From JBBSGC01 sp038254525 (lineage in GTDB: Bacteria; Actinomycetota; Actinomycetes; Propionibacteriales; Nocardioidaceae): DNA of 11,246 bases. The stretch covers positions 1 to 11,246 of the forward strand of contig JBBSGC010000063.1 in NCBI GenBank assembly GCA_038254525.1. Reading direction: 5' to 3'. The position numbers were made by a program, and so were the translations under genes. The first letter of the stretch is position 1; the number at the start of each line of letters is the position of its first letter. Below the pieces are notes generated by a model, which was given only the letters and a program-made list of their open reading frames with translations, ran no database searches and was not told where the DNA came from. This document shows positions 1-6,957 of this stretch, piece after piece.

Positions 1-340
1 CAAGAAAGCCAACCGTCAACAGACTTCAGAAACGCTCCACTAGTTTCGAAAACCGGCAGAATATGCTTGACTCCGGCCGCCGTGCCATGATCAACATGGT
101 CAATCAAACTCAAGTCCAACTTTGTACCAAATTTGCGACACGGAGACATGCCACGAGTTGTGACACCTCCTCGCACTCGCCCACAACTCGTTGCCAGGGA
201 ATGACTGCATGGTCTCGGGGTGGTCATCAAGACTACACGGCTCATCCCGATCATGTGAATTCGCGAACCCCGAGCACGTGCTGAGGAACCGAAGACTGTT
301 CCCCAACGTCCAAGTCTGGCCGATGTTGACCGGAAGGACC
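1..340. other. Gene-free, less GC-rich leader region
   Basis: About 340 bases without a convincing gene. Composition is visibly less GC-rich than the rest of the window, with runs such as the A/T-rich patch near 120-136. Short reading frames exist on both strands, but they lack ribosome sites, domain-like sequence and the third-position GC bias of the real genes. The frame of the downstream lipoprotein stays open back to a TTG at 191. The peptide it would add is not signal-like, so I treat it as non-coding. One inverted repeat lies here (listed separately). No confident -35/-10 pair was found. Confidence 0.5.
153..191. repeat. 10-bp perfect inverted repeat upstream of the lipoprotein gene
   Basis: The left arm ACGAGTTGTG (153-162) and right arm CACAACTCGT (182-191) are exact reverse complements separated by 19 bases. 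The pair lies about 150 bases before the lipoprotein start. It could be an operator, the two half-sites of a dimeric regulator, or a long-loop RNA stem. There is no T-run after the right arm, so it does not look like a terminator. The repeat is seen directly; its role is unknown. Confidence 0.4.
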
Positions 341-1054
341 ATGATTGAGATGACTACAAGATCCCGCCGCTGGTGCCGTCACGCGGCCTTGTTCATGGGC
401 GTCGCTGCAATTGCTGTAGTTTCGTCCGGGTGCGGCACTCAGTCGTCGGTCGGAGTGGGCGATGGGGCCGCCGGCGCACAGAGCGAGCCCTTCAATTCAC
501 TTGCTGACCTTTGGTGGGGCAGCACCTACGAGGAGGATCCCGTCAGCTCTCCCCAGGAGTTGCTGCGGTTGTCCGACCTGGTGGTCGCGGGGCAGGTCAT
601 CCGGGTCGTCAATGGACCCACGCAGTTCTGTTGCAATCCGGCTATTCAGGAGCACAGCGTCGTGCTGACGGTCGCACCTGCCCAGTGGTTGAAGGGGGGC
701 CTACCGTCAGACAGTGACGGAAATGTCTACGTTGAGCTCGACAATCCACACAACATCAGCGCACAGGAAGTGGCAAGCGCAATCCCTAACGATGCGACCT
801 ATGCGCTGTATCTTGAAGCTGCACCAGCAGACGCATCTGTGTATTCGAATCCGGACGCCGGGCGGCCGGATGGACAAACGTTGTGGCGGCCGTATAGCTT
901 GGCGCAGGGATTCATCATGTCGACCGGGGCTGGCACTAGCCCGGTCTATGGGTACGCGCCGCTGGAGGTGCCGCTGAGGCGTTTCCTCCCACCGAGGCGA
1001 ACCTTCCCCTCGATGGTGACCCACAGAGCCGGCCCCGGCAAAGTCACTTACTAA
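341..1054 (+). CDS. Secreted lipoprotein of unknown function
   Basis: 237 residues from ATG 341. The N-terminus has a basic stretch (R7-R13), a hydrophobic segment (about 15-27) and a lipobox-like VSSGC with the acylated cysteine at position 31. This predicts export and anchoring on the outer face of the membrane. The -3 position is serine rather than the usual Leu/Val/Ile, so the lipobox is imperfect. Residues about 77-133 (SDLVVAGQVIRV, then VVLTVAPAQWLKG, then VYVEL) resemble the 'sites of secretion-type' beta domain seen in many small actinobacterial exported proteins; this is a likeness, not a family assignment. A CC pair sits at 97-98. GGAAGGA (332-338) precedes ATG 341 by 2 bases and ATG 350 by 11, so either start is possible; both give the same signal peptide. 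Codon choice is less GC-biased than in neighbouring genes, suggesting recent arrival or fast evolution. Function is not assigned. Confidence 0.7.
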   Translation: MIEMTTRSRRWCRHAALFMGVAAIAVVSSGCGTQSSVGVGDGAAGAQSEPFNSLADLWWGSTYEEDPVSSPQELLRLSDLVVAGQVIRVVNGPTQFCCNPAIQEHSVVLTVAPAQWLKGGLPSDSDGNVYVELDNPHNISAQEVASAIPNDATYALYLEAAPADASVYSNPDAGRPDGQTLWRPYSLAQGFIMSTGAGTSPVYGYAPLEVPLRRFLPPRRTFPSMVTHRAGPGKVTY

Positions 1055-1312
1055 TCAGCTCTTGGCTGTCTCATTCAAAATGAATCGGCCCCCGAGGTGC
1101 ATCTTTTGCCTGCTGATCCCGTCGAACCCGCAGTCCTTGATTGGTTGCTGTTCTGTCAGCGAGACGTAGTGGGTTGGCCACACGTCTCGGTCGCGGGAAG
1201 CCGTCTCCACAGGGCAACTCCCGCTCCCGGGCGGGGTGAGCCGCGTGGCCCCGGTGCCCCGGGTAGCCGCCGAGGAAACACAGGCTGGCGGTTTCGGACG
1301 ACGCGGCCTTAG
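1055..1312. other. Convergent intergenic region with GC-rich hairpins
   Basis: 258 bases separate the ends of two convergent genes. No supported gene is present; a 71-codon frame on the plus strand looks random. Small hairpins are visible: ATTCA/TGAAT around three A's (1073-1085), CCCGC/GCGGG (1220-1224 with 1231-1235), and CCGCC/GGCGG (1267-1271 with 1287-1291) followed by TTT. The last could act as a weak terminator for the lipoprotein transcript. None is a textbook stem with a T-tract. The 1190-1275 part is strongly GC-rich and probably structured as RNA. Confidence 0.35.
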
Positions 1313-1870
1313 TCAGCGCAACGGCACGAACCGATAGGCGCCGTGCCGGGTGATTTCCAGCGAGCGGCCGGCGACGCGCAGCATCTCACCGGCGACCGGG
1401 ATGACCAGCACGCCGTCCGGCGCCAGCTGGTCGAGCAGCGCCTGCGGCAGCTCCCGGGCCTGCGCGGAGACGAGGATCCGGTCGTACGGCGCACCTTCCG
1501 GGTCACCGAGGACACCGGGCAGGGCCGGGCGTACCGATGCCCACGGCAGCTCGTAGCGGGCGACGTTGCCCGCCGCCCAGCGAGCCAGCTCCGGGTCGAG
1601 CTCGGTGCCTACCACACTGCCCGTAGGACCGACCAGCTGCGCGAGCAGGGCGCTGGTCCATCCGGAGCCCGCGCCCACGTCCAACACCCGGTGACCGGGG
1701 CGGACCTGGAGCAGTCGCAGCATCGCCGCCACCGTCCGGGGCTGGGAGTTCGTGGAGCCCGCGCGGAGCGGCAGCGGACGATCCTCGTCAGCGTGCCGCC
1801 GCTGCGCCGTCGGCAGAAAGTCCCGCCGGTCGATGAGCCGCATGGCCTCCGAGACCGGGTCGACGTCCAT
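1313..1870 (-). CDS. pcm: Protein-L-isoaspartate O-methyltransferase family protein
   Basis: 185 residues. It is predicted to transfer a methyl group from S-adenosylmethionine to isoaspartyl residues of damaged cytosolic proteins, starting their repair. The SAM-binding motif I is clear (VLDVGAGSG, 62-70), with the acidic post-I residue E90 (GTELDPELA). The family block PYDRILVSAQARELPQ (128-143), followed by LLDQLAPDGVLVIPV (145-159), matches the classic PCMT arrangement. The substrate-side motif near 37-44 reads AGSTNSQP where PCMTs commonly have GQTISQP, and the protein is somewhat shorter than the usual 200-210 residues. Its substrate may therefore differ. The ATG start has no Shine-Dalgarno; TGAACT lies 6 bases before it, consistent with a leaderless transcript. 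It faces the lipoprotein gene end-to-end and diverges from the coiled-coil gene. Confidence 0.83.
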   Translation of the reverse strand: MDVDPVSEAMRLIDRRDFLPTAQRRHADEDRPLPLRAGSTNSQPRTVAAMLRLLQVRPGHRVLDVGAGSGWTSALLAQLVGPTGSVVGTELDPELARWAAGNVARYELPWASVRPALPGVLGDPEGAPYDRILVSAQARELPQALLDQLAPDGVLVIPVAGEMLRVAGRSLEITRHGAYRFVPLR

Positions 1871-1876
1871 GGCAGG

Positions 1877-1882
1877 AGTTCA
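1877..1882 (-). promoter_or_regulatory. Candidate -10 for leaderless pcm transcript
   Basis: On the minus strand TGAACT ends 6 bases before the ATG at 1870, the spacing expected if transcription begins at the start codon. Only part of the TANNNT consensus is met (second base is G), and no clear -35 was found. Supported mainly by the lack of a ribosome site. Confidence 0.25.
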
Positions 1883-1995
1883 GCGCATGTCAGCGCCGCC
1901 CGTCCAACTCCTGCGGTTGTGCGGACCGTCGGCGACACTTGTCCCTGGGCAGGCGCACACTGGCCACAGCAGAAGACCCACCGACAGGAGCCGTC

Positions 1996-2358
1996 ATGAG
2001 CAGCAGCACCATCATCTGGATCGTGGTCATCGCCGTGGTCGTGCTGCTGCTGGCCGCACTGCTGTGGTTCTTGTTCAACCGGCGCCAGGACAGCCAGCGC
2101 GCCAAGTCGATCCGGATGCGTCGACAGGCGGCCGAGCAGACAACGACGGTGCGCAGCAAGGAGGCTCAGGCCAGCGAGGTGCAGGCGCAGGCCAACCGGG
2201 CGAAGGCGGAGGCGCAGGAGAAGGCCGCGCAGGCCGACCAGCTGCAGGCCAAGGCCCGGGAGCAACGACGTGAGGCGAGCAGCACGCGGGCCGACATGGA
2301 GCAGACGCTCCAGCGCGCCGACAAGATCGACCCTGACCGCAAGCGCCGCAAGCGCTAG
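1996..2358 (+). CDS. Small membrane-anchored coiled-coil protein, unknown function
   Basis: 120 residues from ATG 1996, chosen because AGGAG (1986-1990) sits 5 bases upstream; an in-frame upstream start at 1939 lacks such a site. A single transmembrane helix (about residues 6-27) has a short N-terminal side and is followed by an R/K-rich stretch, suggesting the N-terminus outside and the body in the cytoplasm. Residues about 34-108 are Ala/Gln/Glu/Lys/Arg-rich with alpha-helical heptad character and predict a long coiled coil. The tail is very basic (DRKRRKR). This layout is common among uncharacterised actinobacterial proteins; a structural or envelope-scaffold role is possible but not shown. 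A strong hairpin overlaps its last codons and stop, and a tiny hydrophobic gene faces it. Confidence 0.75.
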   Translation: MSSSTIIWIVVIAVVVLLLAALLWFLFNRRQDSQRAKSIRMRRQAAEQTTTVRSKEAQASEVQAQANRAKAEAQEKAAQADQLQAKAREQRREASSTRADMEQTLQRADKIDPDRKRRKR

Positions 2359-2371
2359 CGGCGCTTGCGGC
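2345..2371. terminator. Bidirectional stem-loop terminator over the stop codon
   Basis: An 11-bp perfect inverted repeat, GCCGCAAGCGC (2345-2355) and GCGCTTGCGGC (2361-2371), encloses a 5-base loop that contains the TAG stop of the upstream plus-strand gene. The stem is very stable. There is no T-tract on either side, typical of actinobacterial hairpin terminators. It also lies 6 bases beyond the stop of the micro-gene on the minus strand, so it can end both convergent transcripts. Confidence 0.7.
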
Positions 2372-2376
2372 AGCGG

Positions 2377-2454
2377 TCAGCGCCGTCCGCGCAGGAAACT
2401 CAGGGCGATGAGCACGAGCACGACGATGACGACAATGATCAAGATGGTCTTCAT
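2377..2454 (-). CDS. 25-residue single-helix membrane micro-protein (candidate)
   Basis: Predicted peptide of 25 residues, beginning MKTILIIVV and ending SFLRGRR: a short lysine-bearing start, an unbroken hydrophobic run of about 17 Ile/Val/Leu/Ala residues, and a basic C-terminal anchor. This is the composition of a single-pass micro-protein. Supporting context on the minus strand: TATGCT, a perfect TANNNT -10, lies exactly 6 bases before the ATG, as for a leaderless transcript, and a strong hairpin follows 6 bases after the stop. GAGG next to the ATG is too close to be a good ribosome site. The neighbouring convergent gene is also a one-helix membrane protein with an Ile/Val-rich helix. Function is unknown. 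The main doubt is size, since so short a frame can occur by chance. Confidence 0.5.
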   Translation of the reverse strand: MKTILIIVVIVVLVLIALSFLRGRR

Positions 2455-2460
2455 GCCTCG

Positions 2461-2466
2461 AGCATA
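2461..2466 (-). promoter_or_regulatory. Candidate -10 for the micro-gene
   Basis: Reads TATGCT on the minus strand and ends 6 bases before ATG 2454. It matches TANNNT fully. No strong -35 is visible 16-18 bases upstream. The same 33-bp gap also carries the ribosome site of the divergent hydrolase. Confidence 0.4.
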
Positions 2467-2487
2467 GGCCGCCGAGGAGAAGCAAGG

Positions 2488-3378
2488 ATGGCGCAGGCAC
2501 AGCTGACGTACGTGCCGGCTGGTCACGGGCGCACTCTCGAGGTGCTCATCGAGGGCCGGCCGGACGGGTTCCCGCTGGTCTACCACAGCGGCACGCCGTC
2601 GGCCGCCGTCACGTCCCCGACTATGAGCGCGGCCTGCGTCGAGAACGGGCTGCGGCTCATCACGTGGTCGCGCCCCGGTTACGCCGGCTCCACGGAGCAG
2701 CCCGGACGGTCCGTCGCCGACGTCACAGTGGACACCCAGACGGTGCTCGCGGCGCTCGGTCATGACCGCTTCGTGACCCTCGGCTGGTCCGGCGGCGGGC
2801 CGCACGCGCTCGCGTGCGCAGCGCTGCTGCCCGAGTCGTGCGCGGCCGCGACCTCGCTGGCCGGTGTCGCCCCCTGGGGCGCGGACGGACTCGACTGGCT
2901 GGCCGGGATGGGCGAGGAGAACGAGGAGGAGTTCGCGGCCGCCGTCGCCGGTCCCGAGCCGTTGGCCGCCTATCTGCACGAGCAGGCGCGGGGCCTGGTG
3001 GAGGTCTCCGGGCAGCAGGTGGCGGAGGCGTTCGGCGGCCTGGTCAGCGGCGTCGACAGGGCCGCGCTCACCGGTGACTACGCCGAAGAGGAGGCGGCCA
3101 GCCTGCGGGCCGCGGTCTCCTGCGGCGTAGCGGGGTGGCGCGACGACGACCTGGCCTTCGTGCGCCCGTGGGGGTTCGAGCTCGCGGAGATCGCCGTGCC
3201 GGTCGCCGTGTGGCAGGGCGGTCAGGACCGGATGGTCCCCAAGGCGCACGGTGCCTGGCTCGCCGCGCACCTACCCGACGCCCGCGCTCACCTGTACGCC
3301 GACGAGGGCCACCTCTCACTGGTCAGCCGGCTGGGTGCAATCTTCGCCGACCTGGTCGAGCTGGCGGGCGGGATCTGA
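2488..3378 (+). CDS. Alpha/beta hydrolase
   Basis: 296 residues, a normal length for the alpha/beta-hydrolase fold. It is likely a cytosolic serine hydrolase of unknown substrate (ester, lactone or epoxide). The nucleophile elbow is GWSGGG with Ser101, the acid is Asp247 in GGQDRMVP, and the general base is His275 in DEGHLS. The oxyanion-hole segment is HSGTP (33-37). The cap region (about 130-225) is rich in Glu/Ala. The start ATG 2488 is set by GAGGAG (2474-2479), 8 bases upstream; the frame stays open further upstream but without a ribosome site. It has no signal peptide. The YjbQ gene follows after 22 bases but has its own possible promoter, so co-transcription is uncertain. Confidence 0.87.
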   Translation: MAQAQLTYVPAGHGRTLEVLIEGRPDGFPLVYHSGTPSAAVTSPTMSAACVENGLRLITWSRPGYAGSTEQPGRSVADVTVDTQTVLAALGHDRFVTLGWSGGGPHALACAALLPESCAAATSLAGVAPWGADGLDWLAGMGEENEEEFAAAVAGPEPLAAYLHEQARGLVEVSGQQVAEAFGGLVSGVDRAALTGDYAEEEAASLRAAVSCGVAGWRDDDLAFVRPWGFELAEIAVPVAVWQGGQDRMVPKAHGAWLAAHLPDARAHLYADEGHLSLVSRLGAIFADLVELAGGI

Positions 3379-3388
3379 GCCCGGGTGC

Positions 3389-3394
3389 CACGAT
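3389..3394 (+). promoter_or_regulatory. Candidate extended -10 for the yjbQ-type gene
   Basis: CACGAT preceded by TGC gives a TGN extended -10 shape, ending 6 bases before GTG 3401. The arrangement is the same as at 10451-10459 and similar to 8397-8405. There is no Shine-Dalgarno before this gene, which fits a leaderless start. Confidence 0.3.
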
Positions 3395-3400
3395 GGCGCC

Positions 3401-3805
3401 GTGCAGAGCGAGATCCGCAGCTACCGGACCGGCGCCACCGAGACGGTGCTCGACATCACCAGCGACTGCGCGGGCTACGTCCGAGGCGCTGCCGACGGAC
3501 TGCTGCACGTCTTCGTGCCGCACGCGACCGCCGGGATCGCCATCATCGAGACCGGCGCCGGCAGCGACGACGACCTGCTTGCGGCGCTCGGTGACCTGCT
3601 GCCCCGCGACGACCGGTGGCGGCACCGCCACGGTAGCCGGGGGCACGGTCGCTCGCACGTGCTGCCCGCGCTGATCCCGCCGTACGCGACGATCCCCGTG
3701 CTGGCCGGGCGGCTGGCGCTCGGCACCTGGCAAAGCGTCTGCCTGGTCGACCTCAACGTCGACAACCCCGACCGCGAGGTGCGGCTGTCGTTCGTGGCGG
3801 GTTAG
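3401..3805 (+). CDS. YjbQ/UPF0047 family protein
   Basis: 134 residues starting with GTG 3401, the family's usual size (about 130-140). Hallmarks are PHATAGIAIIE (40-50), the histidine-rich RHRHGSRGHGRSH block (74-86) and RLALGTWQ (104-111). The family forms trimers with a metal-type His site. Members were reported to have weak thiamine-phosphate synthase activity, hence the label 'secondary thiamine-phosphate synthase enzyme', but the physiological role is unsettled. The GTG is preferred because it places the N-terminus where the family begins; the next ATG nearby is out of frame. It is likely cytosolic. Its stop overlaps the stop of the convergent PLP-lyase gene by 3 bases (3803-3805 against 3802-3804, so 4 bases of shared span), which leaves no room for a terminator. 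Confidence 0.88.
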   Translation: MQSEIRSYRTGATETVLDITSDCAGYVRGAADGLLHVFVPHATAGIAIIETGAGSDDDLLAALGDLLPRDDRWRHRHGSRGHGRSHVLPALIPPYATIPVLAGRLALGTWQSVCLVDLNVDNPDREVRLSFVAG

Positions 3806-4896
3806 TCGGTCAGGGCAGCGGCGGCGGCTCGCCGGGCCACCTGATCGGGTGAGTGCTCGCAGGTCGCCGCCCCGACGGTGAACTCGGTCATCGACCAGCC
3901 GGGCAGCTGGGCAGGACGGAACCACGCGGTCAGCGCCTCGTGACTGCTCTCCAGATGGGTCAGCAGGCGCTCGTTGACCTGCTCGGCCGGGTGCGGGGCG
4001 AAGACTCGGAATGCGTTGGTGTGCGGGGGATCGGGGTCGATCCGGAACCCCTCGGTGACCATCGCGGCGGCGACCGCGACCGCAGCGTCGTGGTAGTCGC
4101 TCATCCGGGGCAGGTGCTGACGCAGGCCCTGGAGAGCGGACACCGCATAGGGCAGCAGGCTGACCAGGTTGCCGCCGCAGCGGCGCTGCCAGCGGCGGGC
4201 CTCGGCGATGAGGTCCGCCTCGCCGGCGAGGGCGGCGCCGGCCAGCGCACCAAGACCCTTGTAGAACGAGACGTACACGCTGTCGGCCAGCGCGGCCACT
4301 TCGGCCGGGGTGCGCTGCCAGTAGGGAGTGCTCTCCCACAACCGCGCGCCGTCGAGGTGCAGCGGCACGCCGCGGTCGCGGCAAGCCTCGACGAGTGCGG
4401 TGAGCTCGTCCGACGACGGCAGCCGGTGTCCACCGTCGCGCAGCGGCAGCTCGACCGACACCGCTGCGAGGTGGCCCGGCAGCTCGGCCACGTCGGAGGC
4501 CAGCAGCGGACGTCGCTCCGCGGTCAGCTGGTCGAGGGTGAGGCCGTGCACGGTCTCTAGAGCGTCGAGCTCGTGCACCACCAGATGCGAGAGGCCGTGC
4601 ACCGCAACCCGCCGCGAGGCCCGCCGGTCGGCCCAGACGCGCAGCGCGGACTGCTGGGCCAGGATCCCGCTGGGCATGAAGACGGCAGCGGGCTTCCCGA
4701 GCACGTCGGCCACCTCGGACTCGAGCTCGGCGAGCACGCCGCCCTCGCCGTAGACGTCCGGCTCGTCGCCCGCTTCGTCGACCAGCCGCGCCAGCGCCTC
4801 GCGTGGCTTGAGCTCGCCGTGCCCGAACAGCGTGCTCCGGCAGCTCCGACGCGCGACTCGGCGACGCTCCTTCAGCGAGTCGTCGTCCGCGCCCAT
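3802..4896 (-). CDS. Threonine-aldolase-like PLP-dependent beta-eliminating lyase
   Basis: 364 residues. A fold-type I PLP enzyme, most like low-specificity threonine aldolases, which cleave threonine/allo-threonine to glycine and acetaldehyde. The PLP lysine is Lys213 in SFYKGLGALAG. LDGARLWES (181-189) holds the aspartate (Asp182) that pairs with the pyridine nitrogen, and SHLVVHE (103-109) carries a histidine at the cofactor-stacking position. PSGILAQQSA (75-84) is the phosphate-side loop. The ATG at 4896 is chosen because family-like sequence starts soon after and TACGCT lies 6 bases upstream; a GTG 51 bases further up also keeps the frame. The gap to the VWA gene upstream is 83 bases. 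The exact substrate is not resolved. Confidence 0.82.
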   Translation of the reverse strand: MGADDDSLKERRRVARRSCRSTLFGHGELKPREALARLVDEAGDEPDVYGEGGVLAELESEVADVLGKPAAVFMPSGILAQQSALRVWADRRASRRVAVHGLSHLVVHELDALETVHGLTLDQLTAERRPLLASDVAELPGHLAAVSVELPLRDGGHRLPSSDELTALVEACRDRGVPLHLDGARLWESTPYWQRTPAEVAALADSVYVSFYKGLGALAGAALAGEADLIAEARRWQRRCGGNLVSLLPYAVSALQGLRQHLPRMSDYHDAAVAVAAAMVTEGFRIDPDPPHTNAFRVFAPHPAEQVNERLLTHLESSHEALTAWFRPAQLPGWSMTEFTVGAATCEHSPDQVARRAAAAALTD

Positions 4897-4902
4897 CGGG
4901 CC

Positions 4903-4908
4903 AGCGTA
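4903..4908 (-). promoter_or_regulatory. Candidate -10 for leaderless aldolase transcript
   Basis: TACGCT (minus strand) fits TANNNT and ends 6 bases before ATG 4896; no Shine-Dalgarno precedes that ATG. A CGGTCA element 17 bases further upstream is a weak -35 match. Confidence 0.4.
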
Positions 4909-4979
4909 GGGGGAGGATGGGTGAGTGACCGAGCGGTGCGGCTCCACTGTTCGGCTGAGCAGCCGGGGCCAGCGGCGGG

Positions 4980-6953
4980 TCAGGCCGAGCGCCGCCGGCC
5001 GCCGCGCGCGGCGAGGTAGTCGGCGACGACGTACTCACCGAGTCGGCCGAGCTCGGGGGTGAACACCCGCCCGCCGTTGCGCCGGGCCACCGCGTCGACG
5101 AAGCGAGCCAGCCCCGGGTCGTCGCCCAGCAGGAAGAAGTTGAGCGTTGCCCCGAATCGGGTCATCGCGTCCACCTCGCCAACCGTGGCGCGCAGCGTCT
5201 CGCGGGTGGTCGGCCAGTGGAAGTACGGCAGCCCGTCGGACTGCAGGTGGGCCGTCGGCTCGCCATCGGTCACTACCAGCACCACCGGCTCGGCGTCCGA
5301 GTGCCGGCGCAGGTGCCGGCCGGCCAGCGCCAGCGCGTGCTGCAGGTTGGTGCCCTGCACCCACTCCGGTTCCACCTCGGCCAGCTGCAGGGGCGTCAGC
5401 CGGCGGGCCAACCGGTCGAAGCCGATGATCTGCAGCGCGTCCTGGCGAAAGCGGGTCGCCACCAGGTGGGAGAGCGCCAGCGCGGTCTGCTTCATGGGTC
5501 CCCAGCGGTCCTCCTGGACCATCGAGAACGACAGGTCGACCAGCAGTGCCACGGCGGCCCCGGTGCGCCGCTCGGTCTCAGCGACGGCGAAGTCGTCGAC
5601 CGCGATCCGCAGCGGTCCGCCCGAATGAGCGGACGACGCTCGGCGCAGCACGGCGTTGCGTACGGTGGCGACGGCATCCAGGGGGCGCTCGTCGCCGAAC
5701 CGCCACGGCTCCACAGCACCGGTCAGCTCGTCGGCAGCTCCGGTGCGCGTGTCGTCGTGGTCGCCCCGGGCGGGCGCCGCCAGGCCGGCGAAGATCCGGC
5801 GCAGCGCGGTCTCGCCCAGTCGGCGCAGCGCCTTCGGGGTCAGCGTGACACCCTCGCTGTCGCGCTGCAGGTAGCCCTGCCGTTCGAGCTCGCGCTCGAC
5901 GTCGCGCAGCGCCTGCACGTCGGAGACCGTTGCCGGGCTCACCTGCCGCTGGAGTGCCTCGACGTCGACGTCGTCGAGGGTGGCGCCGGGGTAGTCCTGG
6001 GCGAGCTGGGCCTGCAGGTCCTCCACGTCGACGAGGTCGGCCACCGCCGCGACCGCGTCGCCGTAGTCCAGCGGCTGCGGACCGTCCATGCGGACCGGAC
6101 CGCCGCGCATCATCGCCGGCCGCAGCGCCGCCAGGTTGTCGTGCAGCTGGGCGAGCTGGCTCTCCAGGTGGGCGTCGCCGAGCGCCTCGCTCATCAGCCG
6201 GGACAGCTCGTCACGCTGCTGCGAGGACAGCGAGGACAGCATGCGGGCGGCCGCGGCCTGCCGGCGAGCCAGCAGGTCGACCAGGTCATCGGTGTCCCGC
6301 GGCTCCTCGGGGAAGAACTCCCCATGCTGAGCCATGAAGTGCTCGAACTGCTCGGTGGTGTCCTCCCCGCGCGCGTGCGCCGCGAGCAGCTCGTTGAGGT
6401 CGGCCAGCATGTCGCAGACCCGCTGCATGGCCTCGGGGTCCGCGCCGGACAGTGCCTCCCGCATCCCCTCGAACTGGGCGTCCAGCACCTCCCGGCGCAG
6501 CATCGACCGGATCTGTTCGTAGCCCTCGCGGGCACGCGGTGAGTGCCACGGATACGACGCGAGGTCTCGGACGGCGCCGGCGGTGTCGTCGGGCAGCGCG
6601 GCCAGCGTCATCTCGTCGAGCCGCGCGCCGTCGTCGTCCGCACCGGCCAGCGTGGCGCGTTCCTCGGCGAGCACCTGGTCAAGAGCCGCGCGTACGCGAT
6701 CGAGCGTGCCGGCCAGGTTGCCCCGACGCTGGAGCTGGCGCCGCCGCTTGGCCAGCCGGCGCCGGACGTCGTCCAGTCCGCGGTGGCCACTGATGCCGCG
6801 ACGCAGCAGCCGGTCCACCGCCTCGCGGGCACCTGACCCCTCGAGCATGTCGCGGCCGATCTCGTCGACAGCCGCGCGCAGGTCGAAGGGCGGCTCCAGC
6901 GGGTCGCGGCCGCCGCGCCAGCTGCCATAGCGATAGCGGTGCGAGCGGACCAC
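4980..6953 (-). CDS. VWA-domain protein, partner of MoxR-type ATPase
   Basis: 657 residues from GTG 6953. The C-terminal third is a von Willebrand factor A domain with a complete MIDAS metal site: DLSFSM (473-478, DxSxS), Thr535 in GTN, and Asp563 in TDGEP. The N-terminal 460 residues are mostly helical, charged, and rich in Arg/Asp/Glu, with likely coiled segments at about 60-110 and 225-280. It lacks a signal peptide or membrane helix and is probably cytosolic. It lies 4 bases after the MoxR-type gene, so the two are surely one transcript. In MoxR-VWA pairs the ATPase and VWA protein act together to insert metal or mature or remodel a target protein. The pair resembles, from memory, M. tuberculosis Rv0958-Rv0959. 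The target is unknown. Similarity to the VWA subunit of Mg-chelatase is architectural, and no other tetrapyrrole genes are present. Confidence 0.85.
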   Translation of the reverse strand: MVRSHRYRYGSWRGGRDPLEPPFDLRAAVDEIGRDMLEGSGAREAVDRLLRRGISGHRGLDDVRRRLAKRRRQLQRRGNLAGTLDRVRAALDQVLAEERATLAGADDDGARLDEMTLAALPDDTAGAVRDLASYPWHSPRAREGYEQIRSMLRREVLDAQFEGMREALSGADPEAMQRVCDMLADLNELLAAHARGEDTTEQFEHFMAQHGEFFPEEPRDTDDLVDLLARRQAAAARMLSSLSSQQRDELSRLMSEALGDAHLESQLAQLHDNLAALRPAMMRGGPVRMDGPQPLDYGDAVAAVADLVDVEDLQAQLAQDYPGATLDDVDVEALQRQVSPATVSDVQALRDVERELERQGYLQRDSEGVTLTPKALRRLGETALRRIFAGLAAPARGDHDDTRTGAADELTGAVEPWRFGDERPLDAVATVRNAVLRRASSAHSGGPLRIAVDDFAVAETERRTGAAVALLVDLSFSMVQEDRWGPMKQTALALSHLVATRFRQDALQIIGFDRLARRLTPLQLAEVEPEWVQGTNLQHALALAGRHLRRHSDAEPVVLVVTDGEPTAHLQSDGLPYFHWPTTRETLRATVGEVDAMTRFGATLNFFLLGDDPGLARFVDAVARRNGGRVFTPELGRLGEYVVADYLAARGGRRRSA

Positions 6954-6957
6954 GGGC

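Noticed and set aside
1..340. Possible mobile-element end or attachment site at the left edge
   Set aside because: The change in composition is suggestive, but no direct repeats, tRNA end, transposase fragment or terminal inverted repeat was found.
1190..1275. Resemblance to a piece of RNase P RNA (CTCCACAGGGCA and GGGCGGGGTGA-CCGCG segments)
   Set aside because: Only two short GC-rich segments are alike. The universal ACAGAAA-type core and the remaining ~300 bases of the RNA, including the 3' half, are missing, and the segments are spaced wrongly. Most likely coincidence in GC-rich DNA.
1097..1312. 71-codon plus-strand frame between the lipoprotein and pcm genes
   Set aside because: It has no ribosome site and no domain-like sequence, and shows low-complexity Gly/Arg/Pro composition typical of random frames in GC-rich DNA.
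3323..5038. Long minus-strand frame of 571 codons across the hydrolase end, yjbQ-type gene and aldolase
   Set aside because: It is very rich in Arg, Ala, Gly and Pro, lacks motifs and lies over genes with clear catalytic residues in other frames. It is a shadow of the aldolase and yjbQ-type genes.
5217..6542. Plus-strand frame of 441 codons opposite the VWA gene
   Set aside because: It has Gln/Val/Arg/Gly-heavy composition and no motif; the opposite strand encodes a VWA protein with an intact metal site.
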